A stretch of DNA of 64,000 nucleotides from contig NZ_JAFCLS010000034.1 in the NCBI RefSeq assembly GCF_018131075.1, positions 1 through 64,000 of the forward strand, in the 5' to 3' direction. This DNA is from Bradyrhizobium sp. JYMT SZCCT0428. GTDB lineage: Bacteria; Pseudomonadota; Alphaproteobacteria; Rhizobiales; Xanthobacteraceae. Positions 1-8,111 of this stretch are shown here, piece by piece; the first letter of the stretch is position 1; each line of letters starts with the position of its first letter. The position numbers and the translations under genes were made by a program. The notes beneath the pieces were generated by a model. That model did not search any database and was not told the origin of the DNA. It was given only the letters and a program-made list of their open reading frames with translations.

Positions 1-266
1 CCGGCCTTCCCCTGCGCAATGGCTTTACGGCTTATGCCGTGATCTCCCCGGAGACGAGTTCTTGGTTGACTCCGTCGCTGCCGTTTCCGCTTGCGCTTCT
101 CCGGCAACTTGACACCTGCAACGGGCGCCAGGACCACACGGTTTTGCCGTACGCTTTTGTCGCGTTACGTCTTCGCGACATCAGCGTCCACCGCAACCCG
201 TCCAACGTCCGTGACGACGGCCGACGCCCTCTGAGTGGGACGGGATGGCCAAACATATGCACCTGA
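1..266. repeat. Dispersed-type sequence, no convincing gene
   Basis: This stretch has short open frames on both strands (for example plus-strand 39-266, 75 codons) but no ribosome binding site or recognisable domain. From memory, similar GC-rich stretches recur in Bradyrhizobium genomes and are often over-annotated as short hypothetical proteins, so I read it as a copy of a dispersed family, probably truncated by the window start. The sequence alone does not prove repetition because there is only one copy here. Confidence 0.3.
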
Positions 267-369
267 TTTTCATTCGGGTAAACAGAAATATTTTTTATTT
301 TGGGCTTGACACGAATTCTGTAAATCGGAATTGATTTGCCCGTCGGGTTGTTTTGTCGCACCTCTCTCC

Positions 370-496
370 GTCATTCCGGGGCGATGCGCAGCATCGAGCC
401 CGGAATCCATCGGGCGGCAGAGGATGCGGCCTGATGGATTCCGGGCTCGCGCTAAACGCGCCCTCAGATGCGCAATTGCGCATCGGGGAATGACGG
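370..496. repeat. Palindromic intergenic repeat (GTCATTCCGGGG type)
   Basis: The two ends are inverted copies: GTCATTCCGGGG with GGAATCCATC on the left, and GATGGATTCCGGGCTCG with GGAATGAC on the right. The centre carries further short palindromes (GATGCGCA, TGCGCAATTGCGCA). It lies in non-coding DNA upstream of the small exported protein at 705. It has the architecture of the other bounded palindromic repeats in this window. Confidence 0.75.
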
Positions 497-704
497 GGAG
501 AGAGTCTTCGAGTAGTCCCGCATCTCGCCGCGCTCATGCGGGCTACGCGCTGCAATTCGCACCCGCTCACATGAAAAAAACACACAAACACATCAGATTA
601 AGAACACACAAACAGAACAGATTGCACTTACCAGCGAAAATGCGACGGGAACAATCCGGTCCTGTCGGCATTATCGTCAACGCTTCGAATTCCGGGAGAC
701 TTCC

Positions 705-1028
705 ATGAAAACGGCAAAGATCATGCTGGCTGGACTGGCCGCCCTCACCCTCGTTTCAGCGGCCTCAGCCCAGCAAGCGATGACGGGAACGGTCACGCGA
801 ATTGACCGGACCGACGGGACGATCGCAATCCAGTTGCACCCGACTCCAACACAGAGCGGCACCGTCGGCGCCAACACCGCCGATGCTAAAACAGACGGTC
901 CTGCCGAAGAGCTCAAGACCAAGATCCAGGGCAATCTGTTGAACGTCCTGCACGCCGGCGACCGGGTCAAGTTTACGCTCACCGACGCGGGTGGCACCAA
1001 AAGCATTACCAACGTCGAGCGGCCGTAA
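705..1028 (+). CDS. Small exported protein, CusF/DUF1344-like beta-barrel (tentative)
   Basis: A 107-residue protein with a classic Sec signal peptide (residues 1-22, hydrophobic core LAGLAALTLVSAASA, likely cleavage before QQ). The mature part starts GTVTRIDRTDGTIAIQ and ends with LHAGDRVKFTLTDAGG followed by a closing strand. This pattern, GTV then an approach to DRV, resembles small periplasmic OB-fold proteins of the CusF or DUF1344 kind. The Met/His/Trp copper ligands of true CusF are not evident, so metal binding is unproven. The start ATG follows GGGAG at a good distance. A strong hairpin terminator follows at 1065. It neighbours two more small exported proteins. The role remains unknown. 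Confidence 0.75.
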   Translation: MKTAKIMLAGLAALTLVSAASAQQAMTGTVTRIDRTDGTIAIQLHPTPTQSGTVGANTADAKTDGPAEELKTKIQGNLLNVLHAGDRVKFTLTDAGGTKSITNVERP

Positions 1029-1064
1029 CTGACGGGCACGCACAGCCAAATCGAAACGCAAAAA

Positions 1065-1093
1065 GGGCCGCGGCAAAACCGCGGCCCTTTCTC
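1065..1093 (+). terminator. Rho-independent terminator
   Basis: A perfect 9-bp stem GGGCCGCGG / CCGCGGCCC with loop CAAAA is followed by TTTCTC and preceded by a run of A. It sits 37 bases after the stop at 1028 and before the convergent gene ending at 1134. The A-rich left flank means it could serve both strands. Confidence 0.8.
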
Positions 1094-1122
1094 TTGGACT
1101 TTCTCTTGGACTTTCTCTTGGA
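1088..1122. repeat. Three tandem copies of a 12-bp unit
   Basis: The unit TTTCTCTTGGAC occurs at 1088-1099, 1100-1111 and 1112-1122 (last copy one base short). It starts in the terminator tail, so it looks like slippage expansion of that tail. No coding role. Confidence 0.85.
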
Positions 1123-1133
1123 AGGGTCTGTCG

Positions 1134-1361
1134 TTACTCCGTGCAGACCTTGGTCGTCTTCATGCCGGTTTCGGCTTCCGTCTTGGTCTTGAAGATGCCG
1201 TTGTCGACGATGGTAGTGGTGGTGCTGGTCGGCTTGGTTTCGACCACCGTGCACTTCTTCGTGGTGCTGTCGCGAACCACGTAGTATTCGGCGGCCATCG
1301 CGGTCCCGGCAACGCTCGTTGCGGCAAACGCCAGCGCGCCGATCATCAGAAATTTCTTCAA
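1134..1361 (-). CDS. Small exported protein, unknown function
   Basis: A 75-residue protein started by TTG at 1361. That start is chosen because GGAGGAGG lies five bases upstream and because it gives a clean signal peptide (LKKF, then the hydrophobic stretch MIGALAFAATSVAGTAMA, cleavage before AEYY). The open frame extends further upstream, but that part does not look like a secretion signal and would place the ribosome site inside the gene. The mature 52 residues are Thr- and Lys-rich with two Cys (CTVVE and KVCTE), which could form one disulfide. I know this as a common alphaproteobacterial small periplasmic type without assigned function. It converges with the gene at 705 across a terminator. 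Confidence 0.75.
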   Translation of the reverse strand: MKKFLMIGALAFAATSVAGTAMAAEYYVVRDSTTKKCTVVETKPTSTTTTIVDNGIFKTKTEAETGMKTTKVCTE

Positions 1362-1621
1362 GGTATCCTCCTCCGATTTCGTAGTGATGCCATCAGCAAC
1401 CCGCGGAGAAACCAGATGTTCCACTTTTTCCCGAATGGTTCGCACTTCCCGGATTCAATTCCGGCCTGTGCGAGGCGAGGCGGTCCGGTAACAGACCGGG
1501 AATAGTCGGCAATATCGTTCAATATGGACCTCAATCCCCCTCAGTCTTTGCGGCGAGCGGAACAAACATATGATCGGGAACTTGTAGACGTGATCGCAAT
1601 CATGCGATGGAGGACGACTGA

Positions 1622-1858
1622 ATGAGACGCATTGCACTGATTGGCTGCGCACTGCTGCTGGCAATGACCGCATCCGCTTCCGCCAGGCTGGGGATTGCGC
1701 CGCTCAGCGTGTCGGATGACGGTGTGACCCAGGTCAAGCACGGACGTGGGCATGGTCACGGACATCGCATGGGCCGCGGTGGCCGGGGCCACCATTACGG
1801 TTGGGGTCGGGGCCGCGGGCACCATTACGGCTGGCGTCATCACCGTCGTCACTACTGA
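1622..1858 (+). CDS. His/Gly/Arg-rich exported peptide
   Basis: A 78-residue protein with a signal peptide (residues 1-22, IALIGCALLLAMTASASA). The mature half is dominated by His, Gly and Arg, including the run HGRGHGHGH and two copies of RGHHYGW, ending RHHRRHY. GGAGG lies seven bases before the ATG. His-rich secreted peptides commonly bind nickel, copper or zinc, so a metal-buffering role is reasonable but inferred only from composition. It lies between another small exported protein and a two-component system. No domain is recognised. Confidence 0.7.
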   Translation: MRRIALIGCALLLAMTASASARLGIAPLSVSDDGVTQVKHGRGHGHGHRMGRGGRGHHYGWGRGRGHHYGWRHHRRHY

Positions 1859-1929
1859 AACGCTAATTCGCCGGGTGCTGCTTTCATCGATCCATTGCCC
1901 CGACGAAAGCAGGCACCGGCGGTATGGAC

Positions 1930-1962
1930 GGTCGCGCCGACAGGCGCGGCCTGTTCAGTTTT
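1930..1962 (+). terminator. Possible terminator
   Basis: A stem GGTCGCGCC / GGCGCGGCC (one mismatch) with loop GACA is followed by TGTTCAGTTTT. The T-tract is imperfect. It lies between convergent genes ending at 1858 and 1973. Confidence 0.4.
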
Positions 1963-1972
1963 CTGACGCCGG

Positions 1973-2617
1973 TCAGCCCAGCTCCATCTCGACGGCGATC
2001 CGGATCAAGTCGGAATGGTTCTTGGCGCCGAGTTTCTGCTTCAGCAGCGAGGTGGTGTTGGCCACGGTCTTGTAGGAAATATCGAGCGCGTCGGCGACTT
2101 CGACGATTTTGTCGCCGCGACCGAGCAGGCGCAGGATTTCCAGTTCGCGCGCGGTCATTTGCGAGGCCGGATTGGCCTTGATGGAAGCGCCCGAGAACGT
2201 CACCGCCTCCGCTAGTTGCGGCGAGATGAAATTTTCTCCCGAGGCCACCTTGCGAACGGCCTTTACCAGCGTCCGCGGATCGTCGCCCTTGGCGACGTAA
2301 CCCTGCGCGCCCATTTCCACGGCGCGAACCACGAAGGCCGGGTCGTCATTCATGCTGAACATGATGATTTTGGCGTCCGGATCCTCCTTGCGGATCCGCC
2401 GCATCAGCTCAAACCCCGAAACGTCGGGAAGTTTGATATCGATGATTGTGACATCCGGTCGCCGCGTCATAAACGCCTTATGACCGGATTTTGCGTCCGC
2501 GGCCTCGTCAATTTTCACCGTAGCGTCCGAAGCGAACAGCGAACGGCAGCCGGAAACGACCACGGGATGGTCGTCGACGATCAGGATCCTGGTTGCCGAT
2601 TTGGCGATGTTCTGCAT
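1973..2617 (-). CDS. NarL/FixJ-family response regulator
   Basis: A 214-residue response regulator. The receiver domain (about residues 10-125) has the acidic pair D15-D16, the phospho-acceptor D60 in TIIDIKLPD, and the conserved K110 in GYVAKGDD. A LuxR-type helix-turn-helix covers about 153-210 (MTARELEILRLLGRGDKIVE onward). The length is normal for the family. It is transcribed divergently from the histidine kinase at 2701 with about 80 bases between, so the two almost certainly form one system: kinase autophosphorylation, transfer to D60, then DNA binding as a dimer. The target genes are unknown; the adjacent small exported proteins are candidates only by position. Confidence 0.93.
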   Translation of the reverse strand: MQNIAKSATRILIVDDHPVVVSGCRSLFASDATVKIDEAADAKSGHKAFMTRRPDVTIIDIKLPDVSGFELMRRIRKEDPDAKIIMFSMNDDPAFVVRAVEMGAQGYVAKGDDPRTLVKAVRKVASGENFISPQLAEAVTFSGASIKANPASQMTARELEILRLLGRGDKIVEVADALDISYKTVANTTSLLKQKLGAKNHSDLIRIAVEMELG

Positions 2618-2700
2618 CCTTGCAGCCCCTTTTGGGATAAATAGGCATTTCGCGATAATTGAAAAGAGAAACCTGCGCTACGGGAGTTAGAATAGTCCGA

Positions 2701-4020
2701 ATGTGGCAGAATCTTTCCCTTCGCATGCGGCTAATTCTCCCGCTCGGCACCATGTTCGTGGCCGCGCTGCTGCTCGGGGCCGTCTCGCTGCAGCTTTTCG
2801 CGCCGGCTCAACTGGTGGATGAAAGCGAACCGGCATCACGATCGGCAAAGGTGGTTGCCGAGGCGCTCAACAACGCGCTGCTGACGACCGCCAACCCGCA
2901 GCAAACGCTTGACGCATTTGTGCATGCGCTGGGCACATCGGAAGCCATCCGCTTCCGCCGTACCGGTACAGAGACGACCACGCCATTGCTGGCGGAGATT
3001 CGCACCCCCCTTGGACGCGTGCCGCAGTGGTTCGTCGATCTTCTCGGCCTGCCGGAGATCGGCGCCTCGTTTCCTGTGAGGATCAATGGAAAGCAGGTCG
3101 GCGACATCCTGTCTTCACCCGACCTTTCAGCCGACATCTACGAGAAATGGGTCGGCTTTCTCGCCCTCGTTTCATCCGTCATCGCCCTGATGCTGGTGAC
3201 CGGCATTATCGCCTATTTGACCGCAGGAACCGTGGTCGACGCGCTGCGGAATCTGGGTGAAGGCCTGACCCGGATGCGGACGGGGGACTACCAGCACCTG
3301 ATCGCGGCGACGGGTCCGCCGGAGATACGCAAGAGTTCCGAACTGGCCAATGAACTCGCACGCACGCTGAACCAGCTGAGCCAGGACAATCGCAGCCTGC
3401 TGCGGAGGGTCGTCTCGCTGCAGGACGATGAGCGCCGCGACATCGCGCGCGACCTGCATGACGAACTCGGGCCATTGTTGTTCGGGATCCGGGCCAACGC
3501 GGTGGCGCTACAGGATGGCGCGGCACAGCACAGGAAACTCGGCCCTTCGGTCGAGGCGATGCTTAAATCGGTCGAGGCGCTGCAACTTGCGAACCGCCGT
3601 ATCCTCGACCGGTTGCGGCCGCTTCATATTCAGGAGTTGGGGCTGGAGAAAAGTGTCCAGACCCTGCTGCAGTATGCACGATCGCAGGCGCCCGGCCTCA
3701 AGCTGAATGTGCGGATCGATCCCGCTCTGAACGACGTCGATGGGCTGCTTTCCCAGACCATCTACCGGGTTATCCAGGAGGGCGTGACCAATGTCCTCAG
3801 GCACGCCAATGCGAGCGCGACAAGCGTCGAGGCGACGATCGAAGGAAACCAGGTATTGGTGGAAATTTCCGACGATGGCGTTGGATTTACACCGGACCAG
3901 CCCTTTGGCCGTGGACTGACGGGAATGCACGAGCGCGTCCGGGCCCTGAGCGGGACATTCGAATTCAAGCGGCAGAACAGCCGGACCTATGTCCGGTGCC
4001 GTCTGCCGGCTGGCGAGTGA
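2701..4020 (+). CDS. NarX/UhpB-type sensor histidine kinase (HisKA_3)
   Basis: A 439-residue membrane sensor. The first membrane segment is about residues 9-32 and the second about 152-174, enclosing a 120-residue periplasmic sensor region. A HAMP-like linker follows (about 174-228). The dimerisation domain has the HisKA_3 box ERRDIARDLHDELGP with H253 as phospho-acceptor. The ATPase domain shows the N box (QEGVTNVLRHA), G1 (DDGVGF) and G2 (GRGLTGMHERV). I chose ATG 2701, where the first membrane helix is N-terminal; a TTG at 2659 would add 14 residues. The partner is the divergent NarL-type regulator. The periplasmic sensor domain is not a family I can name. Confidence 0.92.
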   Translation: MWQNLSLRMRLILPLGTMFVAALLLGAVSLQLFAPAQLVDESEPASRSAKVVAEALNNALLTTANPQQTLDAFVHALGTSEAIRFRRTGTETTTPLLAEIRTPLGRVPQWFVDLLGLPEIGASFPVRINGKQVGDILSSPDLSADIYEKWVGFLALVSSVIALMLVTGIIAYLTAGTVVDALRNLGEGLTRMRTGDYQHLIAATGPPEIRKSSELANELARTLNQLSQDNRSLLRRVVSLQDDERRDIARDLHDELGPLLFGIRANAVALQDGAAQHRKLGPSVEAMLKSVEALQLANRRILDRLRPLHIQELGLEKSVQTLLQYARSQAPGLKLNVRIDPALNDVDGLLSQTIYRVIQEGVTNVLRHANASATSVEATIEGNQVLVEISDDGVGFTPDQPFGRGLTGMHERVRALSGTFEFKRQNSRTYVRCRLPAGE

Positions 4021-4108
4021 GGCGCACCGCTGGCCCACGGATTCAGCGAAAGCTGCGGCGCGAAAGAACATCAGGTTGAAAGCTGGAGTGGCGACCGCGA
4101 CCGCGTCG

Positions 4109-4474
4109 TCACCAGGCGCGATCCCGCGCACCAGCGACATCCAGCGCCGTTGCCGGCGCGAATGGGGCGCAGCGGGTTTGCAAAATCTTCCCGGAAGCGT
4201 CGAACGTGAAGACGATGCGAACGGGCTTGCCGTCGCAATTCAGGTAATCGAGCATGACCCCGTCGGCAGACGGCGTGATCTCTTCCAGTCCGAAGGCATT
4301 GGGCGAGAACGCCTCGAGCCGGGGCCGCCAATATGATTCAAGCGCAGCCCGGCCCGCATAGTTGTTTCGGCCGTCGCAGTCACATTCGAGGCTTGCCTCT
4401 GACGCGTACAGGTCGAGCAGCGGGCCAAGCTCATGTCGCCGGCAGGCATCGAGCCAATCGACGACAACAGCCAC
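4109..4474 (-). CDS. NTF2/SnoaL-like protein, start uncertain
   Basis: A 121-residue protein with the pattern of small NTF2-like cone-fold proteins: an N-terminal helix (VVDWLDACRRHELGPLLDLYA), then strand-rich sequence and a C-terminal strand ending CAPF. The GTG at 4474 is the only usual start in frame and has no clear ribosome site. The frame stays open and protein-like upstream to about 4561 (EIAEDAAKDIANDIDQ) without any start codon, while an ATG lies there in another frame. The true 5' end may have been lost by a one-base indel. Substrate unknown. Confidence 0.55.
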   Translation of the reverse strand: MAVVVDWLDACRRHELGPLLDLYASEASLECDCDGRNNYAGRAALESYWRPRLEAFSPNAFGLEEITPSADGVMLDYLNCDGKPVRIVFTFDASGKILQTRCAPFAPATALDVAGARDRAW

Positions 4475-4952
4475 CTGATCGATATCGTTGGCGATATCCT
4501 TGGCAGCATCCTCGGCAATTTCCTTGGGCTGTTCGACATGTCCATTGGCTGCACCGACCGGTTAGCCGCAATTCAGTTGGAACCAAAAACAGTTTGGGTC
4601 CCCGGAAGTTCCAGGCGGGGGGCAGTCAATGTGCGCCATGCCGACGCTCGCCGTGCCGCCTTTTCCGCGCGGCGGCCGCGGCAGATACCGATCCGCGGAT
4701 TCAAGACAACCGTGCTAGCGAGTCATCAATCTCTGGTAGCGGCAATCCGTGCAAACGGTGAGCACGCGGATTCAAGCGTGACAGCGCGTTTGCACCTTGC
4801 AGCCACACACTGCATGCGTCGCGCGTCTGCCTACGCCACAATGCGGATTGACTAGCCTCCGACGCCGCGCCCATAATCCCGATGCAAGGGGCTTTCTGCA
4901 CGTACCGACCACAAGAGTCGTGACAGTCTGGTGCAAAGGCGGGGTAACGGGC
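4475..4952. other. Intergenic region upstream of the ABC importer operon
   Basis: About 480 bases. The first part is the open but start-less extension of the NTF2-like gene. The rest has no convincing coding signal, repeat or terminator. It should hold the promoter of the plus-strand importer genes, but I see no promoter strong enough to name. Confidence 0.5.
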
Positions 4953-5846
4953 TTGTCGGCATCGCGGCGTCCAATGTTCGGCGAGCAACAGCGGTTCATG
5001 CTGTTTCTCATTGCGCCGGCGGCACTCCTGATGCTGCTGTTTCAGGTGCTGCCGATCGTGATCGGCGCCAATGCCAGCTTTCGCGACTGGGCGCTCTATA
5101 ATCCGAAGAAGATCTGGGTCGGCTTCAGTCACTATTACGCGGTGCTGTCGGATCCGGCGTTTCTCTACGTGGTGCTGCCGAACACCTTCCTGTTCATGAT
5201 CCTGAGCGTGGCCGGGGCGCTGGTGGCGGGACTGGCGCTGGCGCTGCTGCTCAACCGCCCGTTTCGTGGGCAAAAGCTGGTGCAGACAATCCTGCTGGTG
5301 CCGCTGATGGTGGCCCCGGTCGTCGCCGCAATCATGATCCGCTGGATGTTCAACGACCAGTTCGGCATCGTCAACACGGTGCTGGAGGCGATCGGGCTGG
5401 AAGGCCAGCCCTGGCTCGTGCAGCGCTGGAGTGCCTTCGGCATCATCCTTTTGACCGACATCTGGCTGTGGACGCCGTGGTTCACGCTGCTGCTGCTCGC
5501 CGGATTGCAGAGCCTGCCGAAGGAGCCGTTCGAGGCGGCCGCGATCGACGGCACCACGACCTGGCGCGTGTTCAGATTCCTGACCCTGCCGATGCTGCGC
5601 CCGGTCATCGTGGTGTGCGTGGTGATCCGCGCCATCGACGCCTTCCGCACCTTCGACATTGTGTGGACGCTGACCGGCGGCGGGCCGGGCCGCTCGACCG
5701 AGCTGTTCAGCCTCTATGCCTATGTGCACGCGTTCCTGAACCTCGATCTCGGCCGCGGCTCGGCGGCGGCGATCATCGGCGGGCTCATCATCCTCGTGAT
5801 CGGCGTGGTGCTCTATCGCCTCGTCGACCGCATCGCAAAGGCATAG
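4953..5846 (+). CDS. Carbohydrate ABC transporter permease (MalF/UgpA type)
   Basis: A polytopic inner-membrane protein of 297 residues with six predicted helices (the first is FLIAPAALLMLLFQVLPIVI). The binding-protein-dependent permease EAA loop reads EPFEAAAIDGTTTWRVFRF, where the ATPase docks. I start at TTG 4953 (peptide MSASRRPMFGEQQRF) because a purine/G-rich AGGCGGGG precedes it; ATG 4974 is the alternative, and longer starts add non-membrane sequence. It is first in an operon with a second permease five bases downstream, a binding protein and an ATPase. The family imports sugars, sugar alcohols or glycerol-3-phosphate; the substrate cannot be read here. Confidence 0.92.
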   Translation: MSASRRPMFGEQQRFMLFLIAPAALLMLLFQVLPIVIGANASFRDWALYNPKKIWVGFSHYYAVLSDPAFLYVVLPNTFLFMILSVAGALVAGLALALLLNRPFRGQKLVQTILLVPLMVAPVVAAIMIRWMFNDQFGIVNTVLEAIGLEGQPWLVQRWSAFGIILLTDIWLWTPWFTLLLLAGLQSLPKEPFEAAAIDGTTTWRVFRFLTLPMLRPVIVVCVVIRAIDAFRTFDIVWTLTGGGPGRSTELFSLYAYVHAFLNLDLGRGSAAAIIGGLIILVIGVVLYRLVDRIAKA

Positions 5847-5850
5847 TCAG

Positions 5851-6687
5851 ATGCCGATCGTAAGCCGCCCCGATTTCCTGCCGGGACTGCCGAAATGGAG
5901 CCGCAAGACGCTGTTCGCGCTGGCGCTGTTCGGCATCTGCTTTGCGTTCGCGTTTCCGGTGCTGTGGCTGATCCTGACCTCGCTGCGGCCGGAATCCGGC
6001 GTCTATTACGTCCATCGCGGCACCGAATTCACGCTGGCCAGCTTCGCCGAGGTGTTGACCGACGACCGCATCGTGTCGGCCTTCCTCAACAGCGCGCTGA
6101 TCTCGACGCTGGCGACCATCTTCTCGCTGCTGGTCACCGTCTCCAGCGGCTACATGCTGTCGCGCTTCACCGGGCCGGCGTCGCGAATCTGGTTCGGGAC
6201 CATCTATGTGTTCCGCTGCATCCCCTATATCTCCTGGGTGCTGCCGCTGTACTTCGTGACCCAGAGCTGGGGCCTCTACGACACCTATACCGGGCTGCTG
6301 CTGCCGCATGTCGCGGTGCATATCTGCTTCTTCTCATGGCTGATGAAGGGGTTTTTCGACGGCATCGACCCGTCGATGGAATACGCCGCGATGATCGACG
6401 GCTGCACGCGGTGGGGCGCCTTCATCCGCGTCGCCATACCGTCGGCGCTGCCGGCGATCTCGGCGCTGGCGGTGCTGTGCTGGCTGTTCACCTGGAACGA
6501 ATTCCTGTTCGCGCTGATCCTGACCGGCAACCGTGTGCCGATGATCACGGTGGTCATGGCGCAGTTCGTCACCGAGATGGGATTGCGCTGGAATTTGATG
6601 GCCGCGACCGCCGTGATGGCGCTGGTGCCGGCGTTCCTGGTGGCGCTGTTCGGGCAGAAATATGTGATCCGGGGACTGCGCATCTAG
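5851..6687 (+). CDS. Carbohydrate ABC transporter permease (MalG/UgpE type)
   Basis: A 278-residue inner-membrane permease with about six helices. The EAA loop reads EYAAMIDGCTRWGAFIRVAIP, and the C-terminus GQKYVIRGLRI is typical of MalG-type subunits. It begins four bases after the upstream permease, so the pair is probably translationally coupled and forms the heterodimeric channel. Together with the binding protein (6747) and ATPase (8112) it completes a CUT1-type importer. Confidence 0.93.
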   Translation: MPIVSRPDFLPGLPKWSRKTLFALALFGICFAFAFPVLWLILTSLRPESGVYYVHRGTEFTLASFAEVLTDDRIVSAFLNSALISTLATIFSLLVTVSSGYMLSRFTGPASRIWFGTIYVFRCIPYISWVLPLYFVTQSWGLYDTYTGLLLPHVAVHICFFSWLMKGFFDGIDPSMEYAAMIDGCTRWGAFIRVAIPSALPAISALAVLCWLFTWNEFLFALILTGNRVPMITVVMAQFVTEMGLRWNLMAATAVMALVPAFLVALFGQKYVIRGLRI

Positions 6688-6746
6688 AAACGACGGGGAC
6701 GCTGAATAAAACGAGGAAACAACACCAAAAACGAGGGAGGGAAGCG

Positions 6747-8033
6747 ATGAAGCAACTGACAAAACTGGCTGTCGCAACGACGGTGGCCCTGTGGGCGGCC
6801 GCAGGAAGCGCGAGCGCCCAGGTGACCGAACTGCGGATCGGCTATCAGCCGAGCCCGATCCAGGACAATTCGATTGCGATGTTCGAGGCCTGGGGCGCCA
6901 AGAACGGCGTCAAGATCGTCAAGGTGCCGAATTCCTACGGCGTCTATGTCGAGAAGATGACGGCGTCGCTGACGTCGAACTCCGATCAGTACGACGTTAT
7001 CTGGCACAATGACGATTGGGGCCAGACCTGGGCGCATCTGCTCGAGCCGATGGATGACGTCGAAGCCAACAAATTTGCTTCCAAGTGGAGCATGTCACCG
7101 ATCGTGTTCGGCAACGACAAGGGCCAGAACACCGTCGTGCCGATGGGGCAGACCTTCAGCGTGTTCTTCTACCGCTCCGACCTCGTCAAGCCCGAGGAAG
7201 TGCCGAAGACGCTGGACGAACTCGTCACCGTGAGCAAGAAGCTTCAGGCCGACGGCAAGGTGAAGTTCGGCTATGTCGCCGGTGCGTCGATGAACAACTC
7301 CTGGTTCACCTGGTTCTGGTCGATGTGGGGCAACAATTGCGACGTGCTGCTGCCGCCCTACGAGCGCGACAACAAGAAGCTCGCCGCGAACGGGTGGAAA
7401 TCGGGCATGACCGAGCCCTGCATGCAGAAGAACGTCGAATATTGGTGGGATGCGATCAACACCCACAAGATCGTGCCGCGCGGCATGCCGGCCTATGACC
7501 GCAACGAAGCCAACGCCGTGTTCATGGCCGGCGACGCCGCGTTCACAGTGGCGGACTCGCTATGGTGGGGCACGTTCAACGATCCCGCCAAGTCGAAGAT
7601 CGCAGGCAAGGTCGCTGCCACGCGCTTCCCGCTCGGTCCCGATCGCGCCAAGCCGTTCGCGTGGGACGATATCTGGGGCTGGGCGATCCCGAAGTCGATC
7701 TCGCCGGAGCGCAAGAAGAAGGCCAAGGAAATGCTTAACGCGATGATGCTGGACAAGGAAGGCCAGAAGAAGCTGTTCAAGGCGACCGGCGCGCCGCCGC
7801 CCAACACCGAGTTCTGGGCGGAAATCGCGGCGGAAGACGCGTTCATGAAGCTGCTGAAGGAATCGGTGCTGGATTCGCCGGACAAGGTGCGCGGCGCCTA
7901 CTACTTCCCGCAATGGCCAGCCGTGCACAAGGCGTTCAACGACACCGTCACCAAGGCCGTCACCGGCAAGCGCGAGGATATCGCAAAGGTGCTGGCCGAG
8001 GGCGCGCCGCTGGTCAGCAAGGCGGCGCAATAG
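6747..8033 (+). CDS. Extracellular solute-binding protein (family 1)
   Basis: A 428-residue periplasmic binding protein. The signal peptide is residues 1-24 (hydrophobic LAVATTVALWAAAGSASA, cleavage before Q). The mature sequence shows family-1 binding-protein patterns: SDQYDVIWHNDDWGQTW, PMGQTFSVFFYRSDLV, AVFMAGDAAFTVADS, and the aromatic-rich WFTWFWSMWG expected in a sugar-stacking cleft. The ATG follows GGGAGGGAAGCG. A longer open frame overlapping the upstream permease is not used. Expression may exceed that of the permeases, since it has its own 60-base leader and is followed by a hairpin at 8045. The ligand is undetermined; carbohydrate is likely. Confidence 0.92.
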   Translation: MKQLTKLAVATTVALWAAAGSASAQVTELRIGYQPSPIQDNSIAMFEAWGAKNGVKIVKVPNSYGVYVEKMTASLTSNSDQYDVIWHNDDWGQTWAHLLEPMDDVEANKFASKWSMSPIVFGNDKGQNTVVPMGQTFSVFFYRSDLVKPEEVPKTLDELVTVSKKLQADGKVKFGYVAGASMNNSWFTWFWSMWGNNCDVLLPPYERDNKKLAANGWKSGMTEPCMQKNVEYWWDAINTHKIVPRGMPAYDRNEANAVFMAGDAAFTVADSLWWGTFNDPAKSKIAGKVAATRFPLGPDRAKPFAWDDIWGWAIPKSISPERKKKAKEMLNAMMLDKEGQKKLFKATGAPPPNTEFWAEIAAEDAFMKLLKESVLDSPDKVRGAYYFPQWPAVHKAFNDTVTKAVTGKREDIAKVLAEGAPLVSKAAQ

Positions 8034-8044
8034 TCGATGAGCAA

Positions 8045-8080
8045 AATCCCGCCGCGGGAAATCGCGGCGGGATTATTTTG
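8045..8080 (+). terminator. Hairpin between binding-protein and ATPase genes
   Basis: A perfect 12-bp stem AATCCCGCCGCG / CGCGGCGGGATT with loop GGAAAT is followed by ATTTTG. It sits just after the binding-protein stop and 30 bases before the ATPase gene. It can act as a partial terminator or a 3' mRNA stabiliser, which would favour the binding protein over the ATPase. Confidence 0.65.
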
Positions 8081-8111
8081 GGTCACTTTTGAATCTGGTA
8101 ACGGCGGGTAA

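Noticed and set aside
5895..6746. N-terminal extension of the solute-binding protein through the second permease
   Set aside because: It would bury the clear signal peptide at 6747 and overlap a better gene in another frame.
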